Source of the DNA: an uncultured Pelagibacteraceae bacterium
Lineage (GTDB): Bacteria > Pseudomonadota > Alphaproteobacteria > Pelagibacterales > Pelagibacteraceae
Assembly: GCA_902610675.1 (NCBI GenBank)
Contig: CACLWP010000001.1
Coordinates: 1-64,000 of the forward strand
Reading direction: 5' to 3'
Length of the DNA stretch: 64,000 bases
The position numbers and the translations under genes are program-made. This document shows, piece by piece, positions 11,435-26,256 of the stretch (position 1 is its first letter; each line of letters starts with the position of its first letter). The notes below the pieces were generated by a model. It was not told the origin of the DNA. It saw only the letters and a list, made by a program, of their open reading frames with translations, and searched no databases.

Positions 11435-13206
11435 GTTCATACAAAATAATTGATCACGAATACGACGTAGTTGTATTAGGTGCTGGAGGCTCAGGCTTAA
11501 GAGCTGCGGTTGGCTTAAGCGAAGCAGGATTAAAGACTGCATGTATTTCAAAAGTATTTCCGACTAGAAGTCATACCTCTGCAGCCCAAGGAGGAATTTC
11601 AGCTGCACTTGGAAACATGGGTGAGGATGATTGGCGATGGCACATGTATGATACTGTAAAAGGTGCAGATTGGTTAGGCGATCAAGATAGCATTGAGTAT
11701 CTTTGTAAAGAAGCTCCTAAAGCTGTAATTGAATTAGAAAAATATGGTGTTCCTTTTAGTAGAACAGATGATGGAAAAATTTATCAGAGACCTTTTGGAG
11801 GAATGACAAAAAATTACGGAAATGGAATAGTTCAGAGAACTTGTGCAGCAGCAGACAGGACTGGTCATGCAATTTTACATACGCTCTACGGTCAAGCTTT
11901 GAAACACAGAACTGAATTTTTTATTGAATATTTTGCTCTAGATCTTTTAATGAAAGATGGTGAGTGCAAAGGTTTAATTGCTTGGAATTTAAATGATGGA
12001 ACAATACATAGATTTAGATCACATACTGTAATTATTGCTACAGGTGGATATGGTAAAGTATACTATTCAGCAACATCTGCACATACATGTACAGGAGATG
12101 GAAATGCAATGGTTTTAAGAGCGGGTTTACCATTACAAGACATGGAGTTTGTACAATTTCATCCAACTGGAATCTATGGGCACGGTACTTTAATTACAGA
12201 AGGTGCGAGAGGTGAAGGAGGATATCTTACAAATTCTAAAGGTGAAAGATTTATGGAAAGATATGCGCCTAATGCTAAAGATTTAGCATCACGAGATGTC
12301 GTTAGCCGATCGATGTCGATTGAAATAAATGAGGGCAGAGGTGTTGGAAAAGAACAAGACCATGTTCATTTAAATTTAAATCATTTAGATAAAAAAATTA
12401 TTGAAAGTAGATTGCCAGGTATAACAGACGCAGCAAGATTATTTGCTAATGTTGATGTTACTAAGGAACCAATACCAGTTGTACCTACTGTCCATTATAA
12501 TATGGGAGGAATACCAACTAATTATAAAGCAGAAGTATTAACTGTAAATGGTTCCGAAAAAACGGTCCCGGGATTAATGGCAATTGGAGAGGCTGCTTGT
12601 GTTTCAGTCCACGGAGCTAATAGATTAGGCTCAAACTCCTTAATTGATTTAGTTGTTTTTGGAAGAGCAGCTGCGAAAAGAGCTGCTGAATTAATCAAAC
12701 CGGGTGCTCCTCATGAAGAAATTAGTGAGTTGGAAACACAAAAATGTTTAGATAGGTTCGATAAAATTCGAAATTCTGAGGGTAACGTTGGGACTGCCGA
12801 ATTAAGATTGTTGATGCAGAAGACTATGCAATCTAAATGTGCAGTATTCAGAACAGAAAAAACACTTAAAGAAGGTGTTGATGAAATTAAAAAAACATTC
12901 GATGGTTTAGGTTCTATATCTGTTAAGGATAAATCATTAATTTTTAACACTGACTTAGTTGAGACCTTAGAATTTGATAATTTAATTAGACAAGCAGTGG
13001 TAACAGTTGACTCTGCTTATAATAGAAAAGAAAGTAGAGGTGCACATGCGAGAGAAGATTATCCTAAAAGAGACGATGATAAATTTATGCAACACACTTT
13101 AGCATGGTGCGATGGCAAGAATACCAAAATAAGCTATAGAGATGTACATAAATCTACTTTAACTAATGAAGTACAATATTTTCCACCTCAGGAAAGAGTT
13201 TATTAA
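11431..13206 (+). CDS. sdhA: Succinate dehydrogenase flavoprotein subunit
   Basis: 591 aa; [55 protein letters not shown]. Confidence 0.98.
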   Translation: MSSYKIIDHEYDVVVLGAGGSGLRAAVGLSEAGLKTACISKVFPTRSHTSAAQGGISAALGNMGEDDWRWHMYDTVKGADWLGDQDSIEYLCKEAPKAVIELEKYGVPFSRTDDGKIYQRPFGGMTKNYGNGIVQRTCAAADRTGHAILHTLYGQALKHRTEFFIEYFALDLLMKDGECKGLIAWNLNDGTIHRFRSHTVIIATGGYGKVYYSATSAHTCTGDGNAMVLRAGLPLQDMEFVQFHPTGIYGHGTLITEGARGEGGYLTNSKGERFMERYAPNAKDLASRDVVSRSMSIEINEGRGVGKEQDHVHLNLNHLDKKIIESRLPGITDAARLFANVDVTKEPIPVVPTVHYNMGGIPTNYKAEVLTVNGSEKTVPGLMAIGEAACVSVHGANRLGSNSLIDLVVFGRAAAKRAAELIKPGAPHEEISELETQKCLDRFDKIRNSEGNVGTAELRLLMQKTMQSKCAVFRTEKTLKEGVDEIKKTFDGLGSISVKDKSLIFNTDLVETLEFDNLIRQAVVTVDSAYNRKESRGAHAREDYPKRDDDKFMQHTLAWCDGKNTKISYRDVHKSTLTNEVQYFPPQERVY

Positions 13207-13985
13207 TGGTACAAATCAGTTTATCTGAAAAGTCCAAAATAAAAAAAGGTAAATACTTCAAAGATAAGACTGGTTCAAAAAATTTAAAAAAAGTAAACGT
13301 ATACAGATGGGATCCATCTTCAGGTGAAAATCCTAGAATTGATACCTACGAAGTTGATATGGATAATTGTCCTTCTAAAGTGTTAGATGTTTTAAATAAA
13401 ATTAAAAATGAAATTGACCCTACTCTCGCTTATAGAAGATCATGCGCACATGGTGTCTGCGGTTCTTGTGCGATGAATATGGCAGGAAAAAATGGTTTGG
13501 CTTGTACAACTGCACATGCAGATATAAATGGAGATATCGATATTTATCCATTACCTCATTTAACAGTTAAAAAAGACCTAATAGGAGATTTAGATGGATT
13601 GTATAAACAATACCAATCAATTGAACCTTGGCTGAAATCTAGTTCAAAATCTAAAGTTACTGAAATTTTTCAATCTAAAGAAGATAGAGCAAAGTTAGAT
13701 GGTGCATACGAATGCATTATGTGTGCATGTTGTTCTACATCATGCCCAAGTTATTGGTGGAATGGTGATAAGTATTTAGGTCCAGCAGTTTTATTACAAG
13801 CATATAGATGGATAATAGATAGTAGAGATGAGGAAAGGCAAACAAGACTAAAAAAAGTAGCTGATGAACTTAAATTATATCGTTGTCATACAATTCTTAA
13901 CTGCACTAGTGCATGTCCAAAGGGATTAAATCCTGCAAAGGCAATTGCTGAAATAAAAAAAATGTTAGCAACAGCTAATATTTAA
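13206..13985 (+). CDS. sdhB: Succinate dehydrogenase iron-sulfur subunit
   Basis: 259 aa; [55 protein letters not shown]. Confidence 0.98.
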   Translation: MVQISLSEKSKIKKGKYFKDKTGSKNLKKVNVYRWDPSSGENPRIDTYEVDMDNCPSKVLDVLNKIKNEIDPTLAYRRSCAHGVCGSCAMNMAGKNGLACTTAHADINGDIDIYPLPHLTVKKDLIGDLDGLYKQYQSIEPWLKSSSKSKVTEIFQSKEDRAKLDGAYECIMCACCSTSCPSYWWNGDKYLGPAVLLQAYRWIIDSRDEERQTRLKKVADELKLYRCHTILNCTSACPKGLNPAKAIAEIKKMLATANI

Positions 13986-14027
13986 ACAATAGACTCATAA
14001 GATTTTTTACTCTAAAAGATCCTATTC

Positions 14028-16490
<2,463 letters not shown>

Positions 16491-16491
<1 letters not shown>

Positions 16492-17651
16492 TGAACATAC
16501 ACGAACATCAAGCTAAACAAATTTTAAAAAAATTTGGAGCAATTGTCCCAGAGGGTGTGTTTGGTTTTACAGTTACGGAACTATTAAATAAATGTAAGTC
16601 ATTAAAAACAGAAAAATATGTTTTAAAAGCACAAATTCATGCCGGTGGCAGAGGAAAAGCTGGTGGTGTTAAAATTTTAAATACTCTTAAAGAACTTGAA
16701 GTATCCGCTAAAGAATTATTAGGTAAAAAATTAGTTACTCATCAGACAGGACCCGAAGGAAGAGAAGTAAAAAGGTTGTATGTTGAGGTATCGTCAAATA
16801 TTGAAAAAGAGTTTTATTTATCTTGTTTGGTAGATAGAGCAACTTCAAAAATTGCATTTATTTCTAGCGATCAGGGTGGCGTAGATATTGAAGAGGTAGC
16901 AAGCAAGTCACCAGATAAAATTTTAACTACCAAGGTAGAATTAAAAGAAGAAATTTTAGATCAAGAATGTGAAAAGATTATTCAAATTTTTGAATTAGAT
17001 AAAAATTCTAAAAAAGAAGCAATATCCTTAATAAAATCAATTTATAAAATGTTTATCGAAACAGATGCAAATATGGTCGAAATAAACCCTTTAATACTAA
17101 CTAAAGAAAAAAAGATTGTATGTTTGGATGCAAAGGTAAATTTTGATAGTAACGCTTTATTTAGGCATCCAGAAATTTTAGAACTAAGAGATTTAAACGA
17201 GGAAGACCCTGCAGAAATTGAAGCAAGTAAACATGATCTTGCTTATATTAAATTAGATGGAAGTATTGGCTGTATGGTGAATGGTGCTGGCTTAGCAATG
17301 GCAACTATGGATATAATTAAACTATATGGAGAAGAGCCAGCAAATTTTTTAGATGTCGGTGGAGGAGCGTCGAAAGAAAAGGTTTCAGCTGCTCTTAAAA
17401 TAATTTTGTCCGATAAAAATGTTAAGGGAATATTGATCAATATTTTTGGTGGCATAATGCGATGCGATGTTCTTGCGCAAGGAGTTGTAGATGCCGCAAA
17501 AGAAATAAAAATTAATGTTCCTTTAGTGGTCAGATTAGCTGGTACAAACTTTAAAGAAGGGAAAGAGATATTAGATAATTCAGGTTTAGAATTAATTTCT
17601 GCTGAAAACTTGGATGATGCTGCAAAAAAAATTGTAAAGGTAATTAAATAA
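16491..17651 (+). CDS. sucC: Succinyl-CoA synthetase beta subunit
   Basis: 386 aa; [45 protein letters not shown]. Confidence 0.98.
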
Positions 17652-18526
17652 TGTCGGTTTTAGTTAATAAAAACACAAGATTGATCTGCCAAGGATTTAC
17701 AGGTTCTCATGGAACATTTCATTCTGATCAAGCAATAAAATACGGAACAAATTTAGTTGGAGGTGTGACACCAAAAAAAGGTGGTCAAAAACATTTAGGT
17801 CTTCCAGTTTTTAATACAGTAAAGGAAGCAAAAGAGTCCGAAGGTGCTAATGCAACAATGATTTATGTTCCTGCAAAATTTGCTGCTACAGCAATAATCG
17901 AAGCAATTGATGCATCTATTGAACTTATTGTATGTATAACTGAGGGAATTCCTATTCAGGATATGCTTAAAGTTAAACAAAAACTAAATAATACAAAGTG
18001 TAGATTGATCGGTCCTAATTGCCCAGGAATCATAACACCCGATGAGTGTAAAATTGGTATAATGCCTGGAAATATTCATAAAAAAGGAACTGTTGGTATA
18101 GTCTCAAGGTCAGGTACGTTAACTTACGAAGCAGTGGCCCAGACAACAGAGAATGGGCTTGGACAATCGACATGTATTGGAATAGGGGGTGATCCTATTA
18201 ATGGTACAAATTTTATAGATTGTTTAGACTTGTTCTTGAATGACGATGATACACAATCAATCTTAATGATAGGAGAAATTGGAGGGACCGCAGAGGAAGA
18301 AGCTGCAGATTTTATAAATAATCACAAAATAAAAAAACCGATAGTCGGATTTATTGCTGGTGTAACAGCTCCTCCTGGACGAAGAATGGGTCACGCTGGA
18401 GCTATAATTTCTGGAGGCAAAGGTGCCGCTGAAGACAAGATAAAAAAAATGGAAGATTGTGGAATTATTATGGCCAACTCACCGTCAAAAATTGGAAATA
18501 CATTATTTAATAAATTGTCTAATTGA
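17651..18526 (+). CDS. sucD: Succinyl-CoA synthetase alpha subunit
   Basis: 291 aa; [43 protein letters not shown]. Confidence 0.98.
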   Translation: MSVLVNKNTRLICQGFTGSHGTFHSDQAIKYGTNLVGGVTPKKGGQKHLGLPVFNTVKEAKESEGANATMIYVPAKFAATAIIEAIDASIELIVCITEGIPIQDMLKVKQKLNNTKCRLIGPNCPGIITPDECKIGIMPGNIHKKGTVGIVSRSGTLTYEAVAQTTENGLGQSTCIGIGGDPINGTNFIDCLDLFLNDDDTQSILMIGEIGGTAEEEAADFINNHKIKKPIVGFIAGVTAPPGRRMGHAGAIISGGKGAAEDKIKKMEDCGIIMANSPSKIGNTLFNKLSN

Positions 18527-18561
18527 AAAAATTCTTTGTAGGTTTATATTAATAATCAATA

Positions 18562-21435
18562 ATGTCTTCTAGTAAAAATCTTGAACTCGAGAAAACTGCT
18601 TTTTTAAGCAAATCCAATAGTGCATTTATCGAGGAAATGTATCTAAAATATGTAAATAAAGATCCATCATTACCTGATAGTTGGAAAGAGTATTTTAGTG
18701 AAATTGGGGATCAAGCAGAAGAAGTCGTAAATGAAATAAATGGTCCGTCATGGAGCCCATCTAAAAAAGTCTCAATTAACAAAGAGCAAAAATTAAACAA
18801 CGGAAATTATAAAGAAGACGAATTAGTTTTGACAAAGTCTAATGCCAATTCAATCAATGCTGTTGCTATGATAAGATCTTATAGGCAAAGAGGGCATTTA
18901 ATTGCTAAATTGGATCCACTAGGTCTTCGTGAAGCAGACTATCTAGATGAACTTCATCCAGAGTATTATGGATTTAAAAAAGAGGAATATGATAGTAAAA
19001 TTTTTTTAGACGGAGTTATTAATAAACAATATTCCAATGTTTCCGAAATTTTAAAATTTTTAAGAGATAAATATTGTGGTCCTTTAGGTTATGAATATAT
19101 GCATATCTCAAATCCAACTGAGAGAAAATGGTTTAGAGATAGAGTAGAAAAGGCTGATGATTTTAAATTTACTCAAAATGGAAAAGAGGCAATTCTAAAA
19201 AAATTAATTCAAGCCGAGGGTTTTGAAAAGTTTTTACACACCAAATATGTTGGTTCAAAAAGATTTGGTCTCGATGGAGGTGAAAGCCTGATCCCAGCGC
19301 TTGAACAAATAATCAAAATAGGTGGCCAATCAAAAATAAAAGAGGTCAAAATAGGCATGTCTCATAGAGGAAGATTAAATGTATTGGCCAATGTTTTACA
19401 AAAATCTTATAAAAGAATTTTTAATGAATTTGCTGGAGAAATTAATTCAAATTCGGAAGATGACACCGGAGATGTGAAATATCATTTAGGTGCTTCATCA
19501 AACAGAGAGTTTGATGGAAACTCTGTACATGTAAGTTTGACAGACAATCCATCTCATCTTGAAGCAGTTAATCCAGTAGTTTTAGGACAGACTAGAGCAA
19601 AACAATATTTTCATAAAGATAAAGAGAGAAAAAAAGTAATACCAATATTAATTCATGGAGATGCAGCTTTTGCAGGCCAAGGGGTAGTAGCTGAGTGCTT
19701 TGCAATGTCAGGATTGCCAGGACATAATACTGGTGGGACTATTCACATCGTGGTAAATAACCAAATAGGATTTACTACTAGTCCAAGATTTGCAAGGTCA
19801 TCTCCTTATCCTTCAGATATTGCAAAAATGGTTGAGGCACCAATTATCCATGTTAATGGTGATGATCCAGAAGCTGTCGTTTATGCTGCAAGAATTGCAA
19901 TAGACTTTAGATTAAAATTTAATAGAGATGTTGTAGTCGACCTTATTTGTTATAGAAGATTTGGTCATAATGAGGGTGATGAACCCTCTTTCACTCAACC
20001 ACTAATGTATAAAAAAATTCGTTCACATCCTACAACCATAAAAGTTTATGGTGAAAAGTTAATTCAAGAGGGATCAATTACTGAAGATTATTTAAAAAAT
20101 TCAATTAGAGAATTTAAGGAATTACTTGACGACCAATATAAAAATGCAAAAGATTATAAACCAAAAATTGAGTGGTTTGAGGGTACATGGTCAAGATATA
20201 AACCTGACAGAGGAAAAGACAAAAAAGGTGTTACGGGTTATGATATTGTTAGATTGAGAGATATATCAAATAAAATTAATACAGTTCCAGTAGAATTTAA
20301 TCTTCACAAAACTATTTCTAAAATTTTAGAGAATAGAAAATTAGTTGTGAAGAAAGAGAATGGAATTGACTGGTCAACAGCTGAGGCCTTAGCTTTTGGT
20401 TCACTACTAGATGAGGGATATCCTGTTAGGTTAGTTGGTCAAGATTCCGGGAGAGGTACTTTCAGTCAAAGACATTCTGTTTTAAGAAATCAAATAGATA
20501 ATTCCCGATATGTACCTTTAAATAACATATCTAAGAATCAAAAAAATTTTGAAATAGTAGATAGTTTTTTATCTGAATTAGCTGTCTTAGGTTTTGAATA
20601 TGGCTATAGTTTAGTTGAACCGAACACACTTACAATTTGGGAAGCTCAATTTGGTGACTTTGCAAATGGTGCTCAAGTAGTCATCGATCAATTTATAGCC
20701 TCTGGAGAAAGAAAATGGTCTAGAGCATCTGGACTGGTAATGTTGTTGCCACACGGGTATGAAGGTCAAGGACCTGAACATTCTTCTGCAAGATTAGAAA
20801 GGTTCTTGCAGTTATGTTCTAATGATAATATGCAGGTGGTAAATTGCACCACTCCAGCAAACTATTTTCACGCGTTAAGAAGGCAAATGCATAGAGATTT
20901 TAGAAAACCCTTAATTATAATGACACCCAAATCTCTGTTGAGACATAAAAATTGTGTTTCAAGCTTGGATGATTTTAGTAAACAAAATTCATTCCATAGA
21001 TTTTTATGGGATCATGCAATTGACCCAAAAAATAAAGGTTTTATTAAATTGAAAAAATCAAAAAAAATAAGAAAAGTTATTTTATGCTCAGGTAAAATAT
21101 ATTTTGACTTATTAGAAGCTAGAGAAAAATTAAAATCTGATGATATTGTATTTTTCAGAATTGAACAACTTTATCCATTTCCAGCAAAAAGTCTTGCTAA
21201 AGAGCTTAAAGCTTATGCTAAAAATGCTCAATTTTATTGGTGTCAAGAAGAGCCCCAAAACATGGGAGCCTGGTTTTCTGTTAGAGATTATATCCAATGG
21301 ACTTTAGATAATATTAAGGCTAATAATAAACTAGTTTCTTATATTGGAAGAAGTCCAGACGCATCACCTGCAACAGGATATGCAAAAAGACATATTTCAC
21401 AACAGCAAGAAATTATAAAGAAAGTTTTTGAATAA
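18562..21435 (+). CDS. sucA: 2-oxoglutarate dehydrogenase E1 component
   Basis: 957 aa; MSHRGRLNVLANV, HGDAAFAGQGVVAE, GFTTSPRFARSSPYPSDIAKM. Confidence 0.98.
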   Translation: MSSSKNLELEKTAFLSKSNSAFIEEMYLKYVNKDPSLPDSWKEYFSEIGDQAEEVVNEINGPSWSPSKKVSINKEQKLNNGNYKEDELVLTKSNANSINAVAMIRSYRQRGHLIAKLDPLGLREADYLDELHPEYYGFKKEEYDSKIFLDGVINKQYSNVSEILKFLRDKYCGPLGYEYMHISNPTERKWFRDRVEKADDFKFTQNGKEAILKKLIQAEGFEKFLHTKYVGSKRFGLDGGESLIPALEQIIKIGGQSKIKEVKIGMSHRGRLNVLANVLQKSYKRIFNEFAGEINSNSEDDTGDVKYHLGASSNREFDGNSVHVSLTDNPSHLEAVNPVVLGQTRAKQYFHKDKERKKVIPILIHGDAAFAGQGVVAECFAMSGLPGHNTGGTIHIVVNNQIGFTTSPRFARSSPYPSDIAKMVEAPIIHVNGDDPEAVVYAARIAIDFRLKFNRDVVVDLICYRRFGHNEGDEPSFTQPLMYKKIRSHPTTIKVYGEKLIQEGSITEDYLKNSIREFKELLDDQYKNAKDYKPKIEWFEGTWSRYKPDRGKDKKGVTGYDIVRLRDISNKINTVPVEFNLHKTISKILENRKLVVKKENGIDWSTAEALAFGSLLDEGYPVRLVGQDSGRGTFSQRHSVLRNQIDNSRYVPLNNISKNQKNFEIVDSFLSELAVLGFEYGYSLVEPNTLTIWEAQFGDFANGAQVVIDQFIASGERKWSRASGLVMLLPHGYEGQGPEHSSARLERFLQLCSNDNMQVVNCTTPANYFHALRRQMHRDFRKPLIIMTPKSLLRHKNCVSSLDDFSKQNSFHRFLWDHAIDPKNKGFIKLKKSKKIRKVILCSGKIYFDLLEAREKLKSDDIVFFRIEQLYPFPAKSLAKELKAYAKNAQFYWCQEEPQNMGAWFSVRDYIQWTLDNIKANNKLVSYIGRSPDASPATGYAKRHISQQQEIIKKVFE

Positions 21436-21441
21436 TTTATA

Positions 21442-22767
21442 ATGATAGAAAAAATATTAGTTCCAGCTTTAGGTGAAAGTATCACAGAGGCAACAGTTTC
21501 AAAATGGTTGAAGAATGAGGGAGACTCAGTAGAGGCTGACGAACCAATTGTAGAGCTAGAGACGGATAAAGTAAATTTAGAAGTACCTTCACCTGTCTCA
21601 GGCCAATTGTCTAAAATTGATTCTAAAGATGGCTCAGTTGTCAAAGTTGGAGAAACCTTGGGGTCAGTTTCTGAAAATGTGAATGAAATAAAAAGACCTG
21701 ACGAAATTAAGAAAATTCAACCATCAAATTTGAAAAAAAATGAACAGCCAAGTGAGAAAGATAATGTAATAGAGTTAGATGTAAAAAAAGAGCAAAAAGA
21801 ACTAGATATTTTTGAGTCAAAAAACAGTATGGAAAACATTGAGGAAGAACCACTTGTTCTGACTGAGGAAGTAAAAACTAATAAAAAAGAGGTTGAATTG
21901 CCCAAAGATAATCTGACCCTATCTCCAGCTGTAAGAAAAATGGTTAATGAAAAAAATATTGATATTAGATCAGTTAAAGGATCTGGAAAAGATGGAAGAA
22001 TATTAAAAGGGGATTTAATTGATTTGATGGGGATAAATCCACAGCCCTCAGAAAGAAAAATTAAATATGGTCAAGAAGAGAGAATCAAAATGACAAGGTT
22101 AAGACAAACCATAGCCAAAAGATTAAAACAAGCTCAAGAAAATGCAGCTTTACTAACTACTTTTAATGAAGTGGACATGACAAATATTATGGAAATGAGA
22201 AAAGAAAATCAGGAAGATTTTCAAAATAGATATGGCATAAAACTTGGATTTATGTCCTTTTTTGTAAAGGCATGTGTGGTCGCTTTAAAAAATTATCCTG
22301 CAATTAATGCTGAAATAGACGGGGAAACAATTGTGTATAAAAATTATTATAATATAAGTTTTGCTGTTGGAACAGATAAAGGTCTAGTTGTACCAATTTT
22401 AAAAAAAGCAGATGAACTATCTTTTGCAGAGATAGAAAAAAATATTAAAGAGATTTCTGAAAAAGCTAAGGAAGGAAAACTTGTGATTGAAGATCTTCAA
22501 GGAGGAACATTTACAATTAGTAATGGTGGAGTGTACGGCTCAATGCTTTCAACTCCAATTTTAAACTTACCACAGTCTGGCGTATTGGGAATGCATAATA
22601 TTGTTGAAAGACCATTCGTAGTTAATGGTGAAATTCAGATTAGACCAATTATGTATTTAGCTTTATCTTATGACCATAGAATTATTGATGGCAAAGAATC
22701 AGTGTCGTTTCTTAAAATGATAAAAGAAAATTTAGAGGAGCCAAGAAGGTTATTTTTGGATATTTAG
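21442..22767 (+). CDS. sucB: 2-oxoglutarate dehydrogenase E2 (dihydrolipoamide succinyltransferase)
   Basis: 441 aa; lipoyl motif [14 protein letters not shown], peripheral-binding domain, catalytic [16 protein letters not shown]. Confidence 0.97.
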   Translation: MIEKILVPALGESITEATVSKWLKNEGDSVEADEPIVELETDKVNLEVPSPVSGQLSKIDSKDGSVVKVGETLGSVSENVNEIKRPDEIKKIQPSNLKKNEQPSEKDNVIELDVKKEQKELDIFESKNSMENIEEEPLVLTEEVKTNKKEVELPKDNLTLSPAVRKMVNEKNIDIRSVKGSGKDGRILKGDLIDLMGINPQPSERKIKYGQEERIKMTRLRQTIAKRLKQAQENAALLTTFNEVDMTNIMEMRKENQEDFQNRYGIKLGFMSFFVKACVVALKNYPAINAEIDGETIVYKNYYNISFAVGTDKGLVVPILKKADELSFAEIEKNIKEISEKAKEGKLVIEDLQGGTFTISNGGVYGSMLSTPILNLPQSGVLGMHNIVERPFVVNGEIQIRPIMYLALSYDHRIIDGKESVSFLKMIKENLEEPRRLFLDI

Positions 22768-24171
22768 ATGTTGTCAGAAAAATTTCAAGCAGTAGTTATC
22801 GGCGGTGGACCTGGAGGATATGTTTGCGCAATTAGACTTTCTCAATTAGGATTAAAAACAGCTTGCATAGAGTCTAGGGGTTCTTTAGGAGGAACTTGTT
22901 TGAATGTTGGATGTATACCTTCAAAGAGTTTGCTTAATTTGTCTGAGGAATTTCATAAAGTTAAAGGTTTAGCAAATAAAGGTATAGAAGTAGGAGATGT
23001 TAAGCTTAACCTAGATAAGATGATGAAAAATAAAGATAAGGCTGTTACTGTTCTCACAAAAGGGGTTGAATTTTTATTTAAGAAGAACAAAGTTACCTAT
23101 TTCAAAGGTTATGGCAGTTTTAAATCTCCAAAAGAAATTTTAATTAAAGATAATGATAATAAAGAGACTATTATAGAATCTGAAAAAACGATAATAGCAA
23201 CTGGATCTGTAGCTACTTCTTTGCCTGGAATTGAAATTGATGAACAAAAAATAGTTTCTTCGACAGGCGCACTAAAGCTCGAAAAAGTTCCAAATAAGAT
23301 GATTGTTGTAGGTGGTGGTTATATTGGATTAGAAATGGGATCAGTTTGGTCAAGACTTGGGTCTGAAGTACAAGTGGTAGAGTTTTTAGATCACATTACT
23401 CCAGGCATGGATAAAGAAATATCTTCAGAATTTATGAAAATTCTAAAGAAACAAGGCATAAAGTTTAATATGCAAAATAAAGTTGAAACTATTAAAAAGA
23501 ATAAATCTGGAGTAGCGGTATCCACCGTAGATAAAGAAGGAAATAAAAATAATTTTGATTGTGATGTAGTTCTAATTTCTGTTGGCAGGAGGGCAAATAC
23601 TGAGGGCCTAAATTTAAAGTCTATTGGAGTTGAACTGGATGACAGAAAAAGAATTAAAACTGACAAATCATTTAAAACAAATTTGGAGAATATATATGCA
23701 ATCGGTGATGTAATATCTGGACCCATGCTTGCTCACAAAGCTGAAGATGAAGGAATAGCTGTTGCTGAGAATATTGCAGGACAATCAGGGCATGTCAATT
23801 ACGATACTATCCCAGGTGTTATATACACTACACCAGAGGTTGCAGCGATTGGAAAAACTGAGGAACAATTAAAAGACTCTCAAATGAAATATAAAGTTGG
23901 AAAATTTTCATTTATGGCTAACTCAAGAGCAAAAGCTATTGATGATGCAGAGGGATTTGTAAAAATTTTAGCTGATGAGAAAACAGATAAAGTGTTAGGG
24001 GCACATATAATAGGTCCACATGCGGGCGAACTAATTGCTGAAATTGGTGTTGCGATGGAATTTGGAGCAAGTTCAGAGGATATCGCACGTACATGTCACG
24101 CTCACCCAACTTTTTCAGAGGCAGTAAAAGAAGCAGCTTTATCAGTTGATAAAAGAGCAATACACTCTTAA
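22768..24171 (+). CDS. lpd: Dihydrolipoamide dehydrogenase
   Basis: 467 aa; GGGPGGYVCAIRLSQLG, GGTCLNVGCIPSKSLLN, HAHPTFSEAVKEAAL. Confidence 0.98.
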   Translation: MLSEKFQAVVIGGGPGGYVCAIRLSQLGLKTACIESRGSLGGTCLNVGCIPSKSLLNLSEEFHKVKGLANKGIEVGDVKLNLDKMMKNKDKAVTVLTKGVEFLFKKNKVTYFKGYGSFKSPKEILIKDNDNKETIIESEKTIIATGSVATSLPGIEIDEQKIVSSTGALKLEKVPNKMIVVGGGYIGLEMGSVWSRLGSEVQVVEFLDHITPGMDKEISSEFMKILKKQGIKFNMQNKVETIKKNKSGVAVSTVDKEGNKNNFDCDVVLISVGRRANTEGLNLKSIGVELDDRKRIKTDKSFKTNLENIYAIGDVISGPMLAHKAEDEGIAVAENIAGQSGHVNYDTIPGVIYTTPEVAAIGKTEEQLKDSQMKYKVGKFSFMANSRAKAIDDAEGFVKILADEKTDKVLGAHIIGPHAGELIAEIGVAMEFGASSEDIARTCHAHPTFSEAVKEAALSVDKRAIHS

Positions 24172-24192
24172 TTTTTTTTCATATTATAATAT

Positions 24193-26148
24193 ATGAAATA
24201 TCCAATTCTATTACCAAATATTTTTAATCATCCATTCACATATGAAAGTGATTTAAATTTAAAAATTGGTGAATATGTATCAGTACCCTTTGGTAAAAAT
24301 AAACTGACTGGTGTAGTGTGGGATAAATTAGAGAATAACGAGCGAAAAAAATTTAAATTAAAAAAAGTTTTTAAGAAATTACAAGTTAAACCTTTAAAAA
24401 AAACAACTATAAACTTTTTAAATTGGTTTTCAGAATACAATATTGTTCCAAAGGGCATGGCCTTAAAATTGATGCTTTTGAGCAATAATGCAATTGAAAA
24501 TAATTTTAAAAAAAATCTGAAGCCGTTTGAAAACAATATAAAAAATAATTCAATAAAACTTTCTGAGGATCAAAAAAAATCTCTTGAAGAAATGAGTTTT
24601 GCGAACCACAAGTTTAGAGTACATGTATTACAAGGAACAACTGGCTCCGGAAAAACTTTAGTTTATTTTGAGTCATTAAAAACGATAATAGAGAAAGGTT
24701 TTCAAGGCTTAATATTATTGCCCGAAATAGGATTAACGGGTCAATTTGAACAAAAATTTTTTGAATACTTTGGTTTTAATCCAGCTGTCTGGCATTCAGG
24801 AATATCTAAGAAAAAAAAAGAAATAATATGGAGTGGAATTTCTAGTGGAGAAATTCAAGTTATAATTGGAGCAAGGTCCTCTCTTTTTTTACCATTCACA
24901 AAACTTGGAATAATTATTGTTGATGAAGAACATGATCAGTCATTTAAGCAAGATGAGGGTGTAACTTATAATGCAAGAGATATGGCAATAGCCAGAGCAT
25001 CATTTGAAAATATTCCTATTAATCTGATAACGGCAGTTCCATCTATTGAAACCTATGAAAATATAAAGAAAGGAAAGTACAGTGTATCTAGATTAAATCA
25101 GAGATATAAAAATGCATCTCTTCCTAATTATGAAATCATTAATTTAAATAATTCTAAGGTAGAAAGAAAATCTTGGTTATCAAATGAAATTATCCAAAAG
25201 GTAAATTTACACCTAGAAAAAAAAGATCAAGTTTTATTTTTTCTTAACAGACGAGGTTTCTCACCACATGTACTATGCAATAAATGTTACACAAGTTTCT
25301 CATGTCCAAATTGTAGTATCAATCTAGTTTATCATAAAAAGAGAGACAATTTGCTTTGTCATTACTGTGGATATAAATCTCTTTTAAAACGAGAATGTTC
25401 AAAAGAGGGAAATTGTGAATTTATCTTTAGTGGTCCTGGTGTTGAAAGAATATCAGATGAAGTAAAAAAAAAATTTCCAGATAAAAAAATTGAAATATTT
25501 TCAAGTGATACTATGAATAAAAAACATTCAATGGATAAGATAAATAAAATTATTAAAAATGAAACTAATATTTTAGTTGGGACTCAATTAATTTCAAAAG
25601 GGTTTCATTTTCCAAGTTTAAATTGCATTGTAGTTGTTGACATTGATCTTTCATTGCAAGGACATGATTTAAGAGGTGCTGAAAAGAATTTACAACTTTA
25701 TCACCAACTTTCAGGCAGAGCTGGTAGAACAGGAAAACCAGCTACAGTTTATTTTCAAACATATAATCATGATACTAAAATGATTGATGATATTACAAAT
25801 AAGAATCCTGATATTTTTTTGGAAAGAGAGTTAGTTATTAGAAAAAGAAATAAACTCCCCCCTTTTCAAAGATTTATTTCATTAATACTTACAGGTGAAA
25901 ATGAGAATGAATTAGAGACAGAGGCTTTAGGATTTAAAAATTTTATAGAAAGTAAAATTGAGGGCATGGTATTGGGTCCAGTAAATGCACCCATATTTAA
26001 ATTGAAAAGAAAATTTAGAGTTAGATTGCTAATAAGAGGAACTAAATCTATCAAAGTACAAAACTCAATTGCAAAAATTATTCCATACTATAAGTTTGCA
26101 CCCGGAATAAAACTTTCAGTTGATGTTGACCCTATAAACTTCAATTAA
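24193..26148 (+). CDS. priA: Primosomal replication restart helicase
   Basis: 651 aa; LQGTTGSGKTLVYFE, VDEEHDQSFKQDEG, zinc-binding CNKCYTSFSCPNC/CHYCG, QLSGRAGRTGKP. Confidence 0.95.
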   Translation: MKYPILLPNIFNHPFTYESDLNLKIGEYVSVPFGKNKLTGVVWDKLENNERKKFKLKKVFKKLQVKPLKKTTINFLNWFSEYNIVPKGMALKLMLLSNNAIENNFKKNLKPFENNIKNNSIKLSEDQKKSLEEMSFANHKFRVHVLQGTTGSGKTLVYFESLKTIIEKGFQGLILLPEIGLTGQFEQKFFEYFGFNPAVWHSGISKKKKEIIWSGISSGEIQVIIGARSSLFLPFTKLGIIIVDEEHDQSFKQDEGVTYNARDMAIARASFENIPINLITAVPSIETYENIKKGKYSVSRLNQRYKNASLPNYEIINLNNSKVERKSWLSNEIIQKVNLHLEKKDQVLFFLNRRGFSPHVLCNKCYTSFSCPNCSINLVYHKKRDNLLCHYCGYKSLLKRECSKEGNCEFIFSGPGVERISDEVKKKFPDKKIEIFSSDTMNKKHSMDKINKIIKNETNILVGTQLISKGFHFPSLNCIVVVDIDLSLQGHDLRGAEKNLQLYHQLSGRAGRTGKPATVYFQTYNHDTKMIDDITNKNPDIFLERELVIRKRNKLPPFQRFISLILTGENENELETEALGFKNFIESKIEGMVLGPVNAPIFKLKRKFRVRLLIRGTKSIKVQNSIAKIIPYYKFAPGIKLSVDVDPINFN

Positions 26149-26256
26149 TGAGCAAAAAAAGACTTTTTTAACAAATCGGTTACTTGAAGACCTAAAGTTC
26201 ATATGCTAATTAAAGCCTGATTTTAGTTTAATCTTCAACATTATAGAGGAACAAAG

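Noticed and set aside
23391-24160. Minus-strand ORFs of 111 and 74 aa within lpd
   Set aside because: Antisense to lpd; no domain or plausible start context.
24185-24190. TATAAT directly upstream of priA
   Set aside because: Only 2 nt before the ATG, so transcription would start inside the gene; likely chance in AT-rich sequence.
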